A DNA stretch of 64,000 bases. It comes from Symbiodinium natans (Eukaryota > Sar > Dinophyceae > Suessiales > Symbiodiniaceae). The notes under the pieces were generated by a model, which did no database searches, was not told where the DNA came from, and saw nothing but the letters and a program-made list of their open reading frames with translations. The position numbers were made by a program, and so were the translations under genes. Below, piece by piece: positions 43,408 through 54,440 of this stretch (position 1 is its first letter; every line of letters starts with the position of its first letter). Location: NCBI GenBank assembly GCA_905221605.1, contig CAJNDS010002550.1, forward strand, positions 285,001 to 349,000, written 5' to 3'.

Positions 43408-43515
43408 ATAGAGGGGTCGGATTAATTACGAATAATGTTCCCTTATGGCCTCTTTGTAATTCTACAATAATTTACAACCCCCAAAACCCTGTTCTAAAAA
43501 ATATTCAGGCCCCTA
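43408..43515. mobile_element. Foldback-type element, family 6
   Basis: GGGGTCGGATTAATTACGAATAATGTTCCCTTATGGCC ... CTACAATAATTTACAACCCCCAAAACCCTGTTC ... AGGCCCCTATATT. Confidence 0.6.
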
Positions 43516-44651
43516 TATTAGAGTATCTGAAGACCACAAACCGGAAGAGTGGGTACACCGCACCACCGAGGAACCTATGTTCGCCACAACGACGTGCCGG
43601 GCATCTTCTTTTGGTCTCTGGAGTGCTCGAGCAGCTTCGAACCACAGAGCGTAGGTTTTGTTTGGGGTTGAGCGGTGAGGGTTGAGGGTTTAGGGCTTAG
43701 GGTTTAGGATTTCGCTTTTGGAGTTGAAGTGTATAGATTGTAGGCTTTGGGGTTTAGGGCCAGTAGTACCCTTGTTCCCCTTTCTCTTAGGGACAGGGTT
43801 GTAATTAAGGGCTACTGCTCCGAACCCCGAAAGCCCTCAACCCCAAAGCCGTAAACCCCTACACCCCCAAAACCCGAAAACCCCAAAGCCCTAAGACCTT
43901 AAACCCCAAAACCCCAAACCCTCCTAAACCCCTGAACCCGAAACCCTAAAACCCCAAACCCCCTTGAGAGGCAGTAACAAGTCGAGAGGAGCCTAAACCC
44001 TAAACCCCAAACCCTAAACCCTAAACTCTAAACCCTAAACCCTAAACCCTGATTTAAAAAGGCATACTGGCATCTCTTGGCGCGCGCCTGGCGGGAATCC
44101 CCTACTACCCGGCCAGCATGGAGCGTGAAGTAGACCAGGAGAGCCTGGAGGTTGGCTTAGGGTTTAGGGTTTGGGGTTTAGGGTTTGGGGTTTGGGTTTA
44201 GGGTTTAGGGTTTAGGGTTAGGGTTTGGGGTTTAGGATTGTCGGTTTAGGGGTTTAGAAGGGCTTATGAGGGTTTACGAGGGTGTATAAGGGTTGATGCT
44301 AAGTAAGGGTTAGTGGGGGTTTTGAGATTAGGGCTTAGAGAGCTTAGGGGTTTCAAGGGTTGTTGTGCTGAGCGGCTTTGGGGTCTAACGGTTTTCGGGC
44401 TCAGGGTTTGGGTTTCGGGGTGCAGGGGTTTGAGGGGTGCAGGGCTCAAGGGTGCTGGGTTTAGGATTTAGGGTTTAGGGTTAGGGTTTAGGGTTTCGGC
44501 GGCCTTGTATGCGTACTTATTTTGCTTTTGGGAAGAGGGAGGTGGGCAATTGGGGCCTCTGACTGGGTCCCCAAAACCAACCCCCAAAATCCTAAACCTC
44601 CGCACGATTTAGGATTTGGGGTTTGGGGCTTAGGGTTTAGGGGTTGGGGCT

Positions 44652-44719
44652 TGGGGTTTAGGGTTTAGGGTTTAGGGTTTAGGGTTTAGGGTTTAGGGTT
44701 TAGGGTTTAGGGTTTAGGG
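44652..44719. repeat. TTTAGGG array
   Basis: About nine perfect units within a 700-base region of degenerate telomere-like DNA. Confidence 0.9.
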
Positions 44720-45133
44720 CTCCTAGACCACCCCCTGAACCCCAAACCCAAAAGGCCACTACTAAACCCCAAAAGCTCTACAGCTCAGACCCAAGACCCG
44801 CCACCTCCAACCTGAGAACCGGATTCCTGTTGTAAGCTCTGCCCTTAACACCTCAGACGAACCGTTTAAATGCCCCAATGATTAAACATTACAAAAACTG
44901 CAAAAGCAAAAACAAACACACACACACACACACTCACTTTGAACCCCGAAAGCCTTTTAAAGCCCTGTAGTCCCTAAACCCTAAACCCTAAACCCTAAAC
45001 CCTAAACCCTAAACCCTAAACCCTAAACCCCAAACCCCAAACCCCAAACCCCAAACCCCAAGCCCTTGCGAGGAGCCCTTCGCTGCCACCGGCGAGCAGG
45101 CGAAGCCCTTGGCAGCGACCGCTGAAGGCCTGG

Positions 45134-45236
45134 GTTAGGGTTTAGGGTTTAGGGTTTAGGGTTTCGGGTTTAGGGTTTAGGGTTTAGGGTTTAGGGTTTA
45201 GGGTTTAGGGTTTAGGGTTTAGGGTTTAGGGTTTAC
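45134..45236. repeat. TTTAGGG array
   Basis: About 14 units with one TTTCGGG variant. Confidence 0.95.
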
Positions 45237-45273
45237 AGTCTTTGGTTCTGTGGGCCTCGTGTGGCACGTCCCA

Positions 45274-45422
45274 CTTGGAGGTTCGTGGTACTCAGTAACT
45301 ACTTGTAGCTGTACTTATAGCCATATTAGGGCACTTAAGAGGCTTGTAAGTGGGTTAGCCCTAAAACCTAAACCCTAAACCCTAAACCCTAAACCAGTTA
45401 CTAAGTACCATGAACCTCCAAG
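45274..45422. mobile_element. Foldback element, family 2, with telomeric repeats inside
   Basis: Ends CTTGGAGGTTCGTGGTACTCA and TAAGTACCATGAACCTCCAAG are intact, but about 38 bases of CCTAAACCC repeats (about 45358-45395) sit between the arms where other copies have unique stem sequence. Confidence 0.75.
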
Positions 45423-45996
45423 CAGGCTTCACCTTCACGTTCTCTTCCACACGGTCCGGCCTCCTTCGTCGACCCACTGCCCCGTGGTCCAGTGAGCTAG
45501 CTCTCTGGGGCTTGTGGTTGACAGGTTACGCCCTAAACCCTAAACCCTAACCCTAAATCCTAAACCCTAAACCCTAACCCCAGTTAGCCTTCCTGGGAGT
45601 ATAACTTGACTGATCATCTGGGGATGAAAGAATGTATATGGCTTTGGGGCCGCCGAGGCTTCTGGGATTCATTGAGCAAGAGTGCCGAAATCTAATCTAG
45701 TCGCGCTGAGCGCGTTCTTATGCACCCCAAAACCCTAAACCCTAAACCCCTCTATACCTCCTCATCCACCATCACCATCTTCCGAGGCTTCCTACAATCT
45801 TGGCTCTCCCTGCGGACCCTTCTGCTATCGTTTGGGGGTCCTAGATTCCATATGGGTTTAGGGTTTAGGGTTTAGGGTTACAGGGTTTTAGGGGCTTCAA
45901 GGGTTTTGGTACGGTTTAGGCTTGAGGGCCCAGCAATTTCCCTAGACTCTGAGTTTTTTGCCAAGGACTAAGTTGCAGGGATCCCAGAGAAGACTT

Positions 45997-46132
45997 TGTC
46001 ATAGTGGGGTAACATTTTTACAATTTCAAGGGTACTTAAACACCATAAGGAATAAATAAACAAATATATATATATATATACATATATTTATTTTTTTATT
46101 TATTGAAATTTTAGTACTATCCCAACCATGCA
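45997..46132. mobile_element. Foldback element, family 9, with AT expansion
   Basis: GTCATAGTGGGGTAACATTTTTACAATTTCAAGGGTACTTAAACACCATAAGGAATAAATAAAC, a TATATA run, then TTTTAGTACTATCCCAACCATG. Same layout as 20873-20975. Confidence 0.6.
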
Positions 46133-46746
46133 TGAGAAAAGGTGTCTGCCCAGTGGCATCTGCTGCCCGAGACCTCCGGAGACGACAAGTTTTCGCAGCG
46201 GGCCACCTGGTTCGTGGAGAGGCCCGCTGCTTCGAGGCTTAACTTGGGGTGTATGCCTATGCTGTTCATTGCTACTAATTGCTTAAGAACCCCCCAAAGT
46301 AAAACAAAAAAAATATTCTTCCTTATAAGGGCAATAGGGGATTGTTATCATGTCTTTGTTTGAGGGGGTTTCTTAAGAAAGTAGTAGAGATTAGTGCGCA
46401 ATGTGGGTGTTGGTATGGTACAATACGAACCTAGGTTGCCCTCCGCAACTGGAACTACGATTGGGGGCGTAGGTAGGGTTTTTAGGATTGAGGATGGACT
46501 GGTTTGATTCCGGTCGCGCAAAGATGAAGTCGGTAGAGTGAAAGCATCTAATCCCCAAAGCATAAACCCTAAACGTTAAACCCCGTTCTTAGAGGGTGGG
46601 AACTCATGCCAGGTATTCCGTCTATGCGGCCTGGCCTCTGGGGCAGGGACCTCTCCTGCTCAGGGGTGATGCACCCTGCCTGAACATAGGGCTTCGGGTT
46701 GAGGGTGTAGGAGTGCTTGAGTCCGTCTTATGCAAAAACAATTGAG

Positions 46747-46916
46747 TCCTAAACCCTGAGCCCTAAACCCCAAACCCTAAGCCCTAAGCCCTAAACCCTA
46801 AACCCTAATTAAACCCTAAACCCGAAACTTCAACCCTAAACCCTAATTAAACCCTAAACCCTAAACCCTAAACCCTAAACCCTAAACCCTAAACCCTAAA
46901 CCCTAAACCCTCTTTT
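46747..46916. repeat. CCCTAAA array with repeated TTAAACCC junction
   Basis: CCCTAAA units, with AACCCTAATTAAACCCTAAACCC appearing twice, then a ten-copy run that leads into the 55-base minisatellite. Confidence 0.9.
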
Positions 46917-46943
46917 ACTATGTATATTTAAACCCTAATGACC

Positions 46944-47345
46944 TTCGTCGGCAAATGGTTTTTTTCCACCCGGGGGGGGTGCCCTAAACCCTGACCCCCT
47001 TCGTCGGCAAATGGTTTTTTTCCACCCGGGGGGGGCCCTAAACCCTGACCGCCTTCGTCGGCAAATGGTTTTTTCCACCCGGGTGGTCCTAAACCCTGAC
47101 CCCCTTCGTCGGCAAATGGTTTTTTTCCACCCGGGGGGGGCCCTAAACCCTGACCCCCTTCGTCGGCAAATGGTTTTTTTCCACCCTGGTTTTTTTCCAC
47201 CCAGGCCCTAAACCCTGACCCCTCGTCGGCAAATGGTTTTTTTCCACCCGGGGGGGGCCCTAAACCCTGACCCCCTTCGTCGGCAAATGGTTTTTTCCAC
47301 CCGGGGGGGGGGCCACTAAACCCTGACCCCCTTCGTCGGCAAATG
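46944..47345. repeat. Minisatellite, eight units of about 50-65 bases, each with a CCCTAAACCCT seed
   Basis: Each unit is TTCGTCGGCAAATGGTTTTT + TCCACCC + a G run + CCCTAAACCCTGACCCCC. Units start at about 46944, 47000, 47054, 47105, 47159, 47224, 47276 and 47330. The 190-codon minus-strand frame (repeated KKPFADEGGQGLGPPPGG) is probably an artefact, though it stays open through all units. Confidence 0.9.
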
Positions 47346-47405
47346 GGTTTTTCTATTTGGGGCATAGGGTTTAGGGCTCGTAGGGTTTGGGGCATAGGGT
47401 TTAGG

Positions 47406-47952
47406 GCTAAATTTTGCTCCCAAAACACCCCAAATGATGGGGACCCCCAGGATCGGCAAGGGTCCCAGTTAAAAATGCGATTTTTTAGTACTGAAATCAT
47501 CGGTTCTGGGTGGCTTCTCGTTTTCTGGATTTTTGACCAAAACCGAGCTTCACCGGCTTCAGGATTTCAAGTTTTTTTTTCACGTTCTGTCAAGGTTTTT
47601 CAGAGTTTTTCAGTGTTTTTTAAGGTTTTCCAATGTTTTTCAGGGTGTTTCAGGGTTTTTTAACCCTCAATTCTGATGACAGGCCACCCCGGCGACCTTT
47701 TCACAGCCTAATTTTGGTCAAGGGGGATCGTATTTTCCAATTTGAAAGGCAAAATAGTCTTCGGAGACCCCCCTTGCCTCAAACTCCGACCCCCCCTTGA
47801 GAGGGAAAGTTTGCCTCCCAAAACACCCCAAATGAGGGGGACCCCAGGATCGGCAAGAGTCCCAGTTAAAACTGCGATTTTTTAGTACTGAAATCGACGG
47901 TTCTGGGTGGGCTCTCGTTTTCTGGATTTTTGACCAAAACCGAGCCTTCACC
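47406..47952. repeat. Direct duplication of about 140 bases
   Basis: 47406-47552 and 47812-47952 share CCCAAAACACCCCAAATGA, CCAGGATCGGCAAG, TCCCAGTTAAAA, GCGATTTTTTAGTACTGAAATC and CTCGTTTTCTGGATTTTTGACCAAAACCGAG, with about 90% identity by eye. Confidence 0.9.
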
Positions 47953-47959
47953 GATTGGG

Positions 47960-49030
47960 GCTTCTAAACCGTAGGGTTTAGGGCCCTAAGAGCATAAAGG
48001 GCTTATTGCGGGCCTTAGATTAGATTTCGGGTTTTGGGTCCGTTAAAAACTAAAATATTTTGGACCAATTGGACTTTGAGCTTTAAGCCTACCGGGAAAG
48101 TATTAAGTGAACTTTATTTTCTCAATGTTATGGGTTTCTTGGGTGGGTGGGATTTTTTCCAACGCTTGACAAGCTGCTTGACTAGTGAATGCTCGGACTT
48201 GAGATGCTGAACCCTAAACCCTAAACCCTAAACCCTAAACCCTAAACCCTAAACCCTAAACCCTAAACCCTAAATTCCCACCCAGGCCTGCTTAGGCCGT
48301 ACCCACCCTCTTCTAGGGTGCCTGGACCCAGCACTACACCCGACAGCGATTAACACCATCGCTTGGACTTACTGTGCAAGCCTAAAGAGTTGTGTTGAGC
48401 GTGAGCTGCACCTCCAGTGCCGGTGCAGTACCCCGCCCCCCTTCTCCGATTCTCAAGTATGACCCTAAATTTGGTGCGTGTTCCCACAATACCAAAAGTG
48501 GCTTCTGCAGGTCGTCCCTGGCCCCCCTCCGGAGCCCCCTGGTGCCGGGCCCCTGACGGAGCGTGTTCAGGGACCAGGGGGGTTGGCGATTGCTCAAAAA
48601 CCCAAAAACCTGATTTTTTTGTAGCCGGACGCTCTGGCCCCGGCCCCCCCCCCTAGCCCCCGGCTGGCCCCCCTTCTGGCCGCCCCCCCCCCCCCTCCCC
48701 CCCCTTCCCCCCCTTCCCCCCCCTCCCCCCCCGCTCCGCCCTTCCTCCCCCCCCCACTCCCAGCTCCCCCCCTCCCGCTTTCAAAGGATGGGGATGGGAA
48801 GTGGGAATTTAGGGCGTTAGCCCGAAACCCTAAAAGGAGAAAAGCTGGGTGGATGCCTGCGTAAGCAGGGGGTGGGAAAAATAGAACAACCCAACCTTTC
48901 TGGTTGTGGTGGCTCCAACTTCAACACACGCCGCCGTGACATATGCCGCCCCCTCACACCCGCTGGGTGTGTTGGGGCGCCATCTCCGCATGAAATCTAC
49001 TGCCGCGGCGCGGCGAGAAGCCCTAAAGCC
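47960..49030. other. AT-richer unique DNA, then C-rich DNA
   Basis: 48000-48200 is unique, AT-rich and not open for long in any frame. 48610-48770 is dominated by C runs. Open frames at 48382-48656 on both strands lack any recognised motif. Confidence 0.3.
48205..48275. repeat. CCCTAAA array
   Basis: About ten perfect units. Confidence 0.95.
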
Positions 49031-49210
49031 TAAAGCCTAAACCCTAAACCCTAAACCCTAAACCCTAAACCCTAAACCCTAAACCCTAAACCCTAAACCC
49101 TAAACCCTAAACCCTAAACCCTAAACCCTAAACCCTAAACCCTAAACCCTAAACCCTAACCCGAAACCCTAACCCTAAACCGAACCCTAAACCCTAAACC
49201 TATCCGAAAC
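49030..49210. repeat. CCCTAAA array
   Basis: About 18 perfect units, then degenerate ones. Confidence 0.95.
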
Positions 49211-49439
49211 CCTAAACCTAAACCCGCACCCTCAACCCTAAAACAAAAAAAAAACCTAAATCTAATGAAACCCTAAAAAACCCGAACCCTCAACCCTAAA
49301 GCCCTAACTTTTCAGCCTAGCGGCACGGCCGGCCCCGCCCCCAAACAGCACGAAAACCTTGAACCTTGGCACTTTCTTCTCTTTCCGTGTCCTGGTGTCC
49401 TCTCCTTTTCTCTGTCTCTCGTTCCCTCCGTGCCTTCGC

Positions 49440-49492
49440 CCCCCCCCCCCCCCCCCCCCCCCCCCGGCGCGCGCGCGCGCGCGCGCGCACCC
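49440..49492. repeat. C run joined to a (GC)n run
   Basis: About 26 C followed by GGCGCGCGCGCGCGCGCGCG, a potential quadruplex/i-motif next to a Z-DNA-forming run. Confidence 0.95.
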
Positions 49493-49499
49493 GCGTCAG

Positions 49500-50520
49500 G
49501 AGCATCAGTGGGGTTGGTTTGGGGGCCTTAAAAGCATTCTATGCATGCGTTTTGCCTTCGAAAAACCTTCAGAAAACGCTGTAAACACGTTTTTTTGGGC
49601 TTGGGAAGCCTTTTGGGACCCAGTCAATGGACAGTCATGATCTCAGCGGCCTCCCCCAGGCCATCCAATAACCCCCTTAAACACCGCCGATTTATGCTTG
49701 AACCTTGCGTTCCCACCAACCCCCAAAAGCAGATCCCGATGCCCCTTAAGGGCATTCGGAGGTCCCCTGCTGTTCGGTGTTTGTTGTAAGCACGAAGCCG
49801 TTCGAGCGTGTAAAATGAGCGATTTTAGGGGCGTTTTTACGTGGACCTTCAAAACACTCGGTATTTACGAGGTTTTCTGCTGTTGGAACCCCCCCAAAAC
49901 AAGCATCATGAGCATCAGCTGGGTCTCTGGGCCGTGGGCCCGGAGGCCCACGAAGCCCATGAGAAACGATGGCTGGATGATGCGCCCGGACCCCCACGCA
50001 TCAGCAGCATCAGCAGACCCCCCCCCGGACGTGGGTTTCGATGATGCGCACTTTGGGGGCGGGTCAAGGGCAACAAGGGTGGGGGTCGGAGGCACGCGTG
50101 AAAAACTTCATAAAAACACGGTATTTGCGGTGATTTCAGCGTTTTTCAGCGTTTTTTGCTGCCTTGGGGCCGCGGGCCAGGGCCTGCTGATGCTCATGAT
50201 GCTCGCCTGGTTTTGGGCTTCCGGTACCCCCCCCAAACCTTGAAAAACGCGGCTTCGGCCTGGCGCGCGCCCCATGTGAAAAGCTAGGGTCGATGATGCG
50301 CGCCTGTGAGGGTTTAATGGGGTGCTGCGGGTGTTTTGTGGCCTCGGTTTTTCGTAAAAAACCATGGTTTTTACGTGGTTTTCGTGCTTTTCGCACCACC
50401 GCGTGTTGCGTCCCCTTGGATGCCGTTTTGGAGGCCTCCCGAAGGGCCCCGCGCGAATATGAAGCAATTTTGGGCGGGGTCGGCGGCTCGGGCGCTCGCC
50501 CCTTAAAGCTAGCGCTTTAG
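49500..50520. repeat. Region of nested, diverged inverted repeats without telomeric DNA
   Basis: About 49890-49945 (CCCCCAAAACAAGCATCATG, AGCATCAGC, GGGCCGTGGGCCCGG) is the reverse complement of about 50163-50222 (CCGCGGGCCAGGGCCTGCTG, ATGCTCATGATGCTCGCCTG, GTTTTGGG). Other repeated motifs are AAAACRCKGTATTTRCG, GATGATGCGC and CGTAAAAAACCATGGTTTTTACG (near-palindrome at about 50352). Open frames exist on both strands but none matches a known family. Confidence 0.7.
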
Positions 50521-50874
50521 TGCGACGCGGGCTCCGCCCTGGACCACGGGCGGCGCGGGGGCCGGATTTAAGAGCCTCCGGCTCAAGCCGCCGACCCCGC
50601 AGGAGAACAAGTTTAAGGTTTGGGGTTTGGTGGATTGGGTTTGCGGTTCGGGTCTGGGTGGGGGGGTCGGGGGGGTGGTTCCACCCAAAAGAGCCCCTGT
50701 GCCCTGTGCGAAACCGCCTATGGTCCGTGAGTTTACGCGGTGTGGGTGGCCTGTTCCTCCACGGAAAAGCTGCCGGGGTACCCCCCCCCTACCCCCCCCC
50801 CCCCCCACCCGCCCCCACGTTTTAAAGGAGGGAAAGAGGGAGGTTTTCACTTCCAGAAACCCATGTCGGCGGAC

Positions 50875-51178
50875 CCTAAACCCTAATTAAACCCTAAACC
50901 CTAAACCCTAAACCCTAAACCCTAAACCCTAAACCCTAAACCCTAAACCCTAAACCCTAAACCCTAAACCCTAAACCCTAAACCCTAAACCCTAACCCCT
51001 AAACCCTAAACCCTCCACCCTACACCCTAAACCCTAAACCCTAAACCCTAAACCCTAAACCCTAAACCCTAAACCCTAAACCCTAAACCCTAAACCCTAA
51101 ACCCTAAACCCTAAACCCTAAACCCTAAACCCTAAACCCTAAACCCTAAACCCGAACCCTATAAACCCTAAACCCTGG
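50875..51178. repeat. Long CCCTAAA array
   Basis: About 300 bases, more than 40 units, with a short variant stretch near 51000-51030. Confidence 0.95.
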
Positions 51179-51262
51179 TCCACTGAGGTAGAGCATCCCC
51201 AGTGGCCGGTGCAACCGGCCGCCTTGGACCATTTGGCGGCCGCGCCCCTCTTGGAGGTCTGA
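51176..51262 (+). CDS. Possible terminal exon, unknown protein
   Basis: Plus-strand island after a very long CCCTAAA array, reading WSTEVEHPQWPVQPAALDHL then AAAPLLEV, with TGA at 51260-51262. Edges are uncertain; no family recognised. Confidence 0.35.
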   Translation, partial: WSTEVEHPQWPVQPAALDHLAAAPLLEV

Positions 51263-51638
51263 GGCTAAGGAAAGCTTGGGTTGAGGGTTGAGGGTTTACG
51301 GGGAGCGGGGTCATTTTGCCGGATGTGGGGCTTGGGGTACCTTTGGACCAACATGAGAGCCGTTGCTGCCACATCTCCAAGTGTCACGGCACGCAAGAAA
51401 CATTAAACCTAAACACGGCATCGGGCTCAGAGTTTCAATCCTCCTAAGCCCTAAACCCTAAGGCCTAAACCCCTGAACCCTAAACCCCAAACCCGAAACC
51501 CTTAACCCCTAACCCCTAAACCCTAAACCCTGAACCCTCAACCCTAAACCCAAAACCCTAAACCCCAAACCCGAAACCCTAAACCCTAAGCCGTAAACCC
51601 TAAACCCTAGCCTCAAAGATGGCTGTTGCGCTCTGCAG

Positions 51639-51698
51639 GCGGCTGGCCTAGAGCAGCTGGCTGCACAGCAGAGCCGCTTGTGCCCAAGACAGCTCAAG
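51639..51698 (+). CDS. Sixty-base exon, unknown protein
   Basis: Starts after CTCTGCAG|G and ends CTCAAG|GTTTAC, with good canonical GT-AG signals. It reads AAGLEQLAAQQSRLCPRQLK, a likely helix. CCCTAAA-like DNA lies upstream and TTTAGGG-like DNA downstream. Confidence 0.45.
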
Positions 51699-52496
51699 GT
51701 TTACCGTTTAGGGTTTAAAGCCTAAGGGTTTAGGGTTTAGGGCTCAGGGTTTAGGGTTTAGGCATCGACATGACTACGCAGAGACCAGTCCAGGCGTTCG
51801 GTACATGCGATTGGCCAGAGCCTATAGTATGCATACTGGCCGTTCTCTAAGTTCCGGTCCCTTTTTGTGTGGGAGGCTCTACATAATGACAGGTACCCAA
51901 CAATTGACCATATAATATAGAGAAACCGAGCTTTGGATGTTTCCCCCTTATACGAGCAGTCCATAAAATAGAGGGCCTGCTTAATGTAACCAGATTTTTT
52001 ATCAAATAATTTATTAGGAAATACATTGGAGAACATCCTTCTAAATCTAAATGTAACTATTTTTAAAAATCAAATTCCTAGAGCTCGTTAGAGTGGGCGT
52101 TATTTTTCCGGAGGTAACGAATCTACAATCTTTGAGTATATGCTGTCATCCAATACTTTTTTAGAAAGTTTGGCTTCATCCGTAACATCACAAAAAGTCG
52201 AAACAACAGGGTATGAATCCCGATTAAGAACTGTTTGCATAGGGGGAACATCCCAAAACCCCGCATCGTTTGTAACCATGACCGCTTCTTTCTCCTGGGT
52301 CTCCTCTGGTGCAAAAAACAGCCCAGGGAACTTAGGCCGTACTTAGCCAAGAAATGAACTTTAAACTTTTTGGGTTTCCTTAAACCCTAAACCCTAAACC
52401 CTAAACCCTAAACTCCTTATTTTGTAGGAGAAATCCAGTTCAACCTTTTTTCACCTTGGCTTTTGAAGAAGTAAAATGCATACTCAGACACGACAT

Positions 52497-52613
52497 CTTG
52501 CTAGCCCAGTGGTGCCCCTTTGATGTTGTTCTATGTTGCTTCAAGGTTCCCCTCTTATGGTCATCAACCCAAAGAAGGAGGCCATCATTTTTTCAGGTTA
52601 TTGGGCTACCAAG
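52497..52613. mobile_element. Foldback element, family 1
   Basis: Ends CTTGCTAGCCCAGTGGTGCCC and TTGGGCTACCAAG, with core GCTTCAAGGTTCCCCT and ATCAACCCAAAGAAGG. More diverged than the other copies. Confidence 0.7.
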
Positions 52614-53162
52614 AACAGGGTTTCCTTCCTGATCAACCCCGCCAAGTTCTCCCCAGCCACGCGCTTTATCCTGGAGCCTGAAGCCCTGGATTCTAATTGA
52701 CCCTTCTGGCCCAGAAGCCTAAAAACCATAAGCCCATAACCCTGAACGCTCTTCTCATGACAAGGCAGTGGGCGAAGCGCTTACCTAAGAAAACGCCCCG
52801 GTGGGGTTGAGTGCATCTTTGTAGTTTGTAACCCTAAACCCTAAACCCTAAACCCTAAACCCGAAACCCTAAACCCCAAACACGCAGAACAGCACGCCTG
52901 CTTGAGGAGCGGGCGAGGTGCAGCCGCACGTTTGCTTCTCGCGTGGCGTCGGCCCGGTGAACTTCTGGATGCTTGAGCCTGTCTGAAGGCCTTTGGGTTG
53001 AGGGCGTTTGGCTTTCCAGCCGGGGTTGCAAACACATGGTCGTACCGAACTGGTTCAACAGAAGAGCATCATGGCGAAGCCGGAACTGCCGATGATTTTC
53101 GAGGGGTCCTGATTCTGAAGGGAGTCCTGCTATTTTGGGGGACTCCATTTGGGGTCCCCTAT

Positions 53163-53315
53163 TTGAAGGTTCATGGTACTTACTCACCAATTATAACTGT
53201 ACTTATAACTACCCTACTTATAATACCCCTAAAGGGCCTTATAGGGGTTATCCCACTTATAAGTAGGGTTATAAGCCCAGTTATAATTGCTTAGTAAGTA
53301 CCATGAACCTTCAAG
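53163..53315. mobile_element. Foldback element, family 2
   Basis: Ends TTGAAGGTTCATGGTACTTAC and GTAAGTACCATGAACCTTCAA, with long inner arms ACTTATAACTACCC / TATCCCACTTATAAGTAGGG. Flanked by TAT on both sides. Confidence 0.75.
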
Positions 53316-54288
53316 TATTTTCGTCAGCCCCCCAGCTGTGTACAGCGAAGCACTTGCCGGCGCAGACGCGCCGAAGTAAGAGCACTTTTCGAGGCCCTCT
53401 ACATTGCGCCTCCTCCGATGTTTCAATCCCTAAACCTTAAACCCTGAACCCTTAATTTTGCAGAGGTTCATTCGCAGGAGTCCCAACGCGACTTGTTGCA
53501 CGGATTTGCAGGATTCTGGAGGCCAAAAGATGTGAAAAGCTGAGACGCAAGCCTCCCTCCACCCCAAACTATAAACCTGAAAGCCCCCCCAAACCCTCAA
53601 CCTTAAACCCCAATCCCTTGCTAAACCTCAAACCCGAAACCCAAACCCGTTTATGTCCTTATTCAGTACGCATAACCCTACTTACTTTATATGTACTCAT
53701 GAACCTCAAAGTATATTGGTTGGACTACGTCCAGGGATATGTAGGAGGCTCTATATGTGTGCCCTTTTGCGACATGGGGGGGGCGGGGGGAGGGGGGGTG
53801 TAGGGTTCAGGTAGGGTTCAGGTTTAGGTTCTGAAGTATGGTTCCCTTTGTAAGGGCCCATACTAAGGGACCGTATAGCTACCCGACGAGTAACAACTCC
53901 GTCTTCTTTTTATGGCAACCCCCCCCCCCCCCCCCCCTCCGCGACAAGCCCCTGCGAAGCAGGTCTCCATGTCGTAAGCTTGCAACAATGAGGCGCTACA
54001 TAAATACTTCTGTTGCTACAGAGGTGGTGCGATTTTTCGATACTTTGATTCGCGGGCATATGCCATATGGCGTGTCGAGATTTAGGGAGGCTTCCCCCCT
54101 TTTGCCAGCTACTTTCGTGTTGATACAGCTCTCTTAAATCAACCCTTGGGCACGGAAGACGGAATTTAGCTCATGAACTCATGGGGCCATGGTTCCTTGA
54201 CTAGAATGTAGAGAACTGAGCAGCCATGGCGATGTAAAGTACCTAGACAAGATGAAGCCAAGTACCTGTCCTGCCTCCCATTGTATCC

Positions 54289-54440
54289 TAGGACCCAGAG
54301 TAGGCCCCTTATTCCATGTTTTTGGGGACTTAGGTTCCCTTAGAATCCCCTTAGGGTTTAGGGTTTAGGGTTTAGGGTTTAGGGTTTAGGGTTTAGGGTT
54401 TAGGGCTTAGGGTACCAGTGTTAGGTTACTCCTGGGTCTA
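54289..54440. mobile_element. Foldback element, family 4, with telomeric repeats inside
   Basis: Ends TAGGACCCAGAGTAGG and CCTGGGTCTA. The left half is normal to GGTTCCCTTAGAATCCCC; then about 60 bases of TTTAGGG repeats (54351-54412) follow before the right end. Confidence 0.7.

Larger units (their letters stand above)
41160..45000. other. Mostly degenerate telomere-like and low-complexity DNA
   Basis: Contains degenerate CCCTATAAACCC-type repeats (41180-41430), two family elements listed separately, a pair of AAGTTGAATCAAA repeats 42 bases apart (42335, 42377) and small open islands (42680-42780, 43156-43400) with no recognisable family. No gene could be supported. Confidence 0.3.

Noticed and set aside
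46928-47500. 190-codon minus-strand repetitive protein
   Set aside because: Open because the repeat unit lacks stops in that frame; kept only as an observation, not as a gene.
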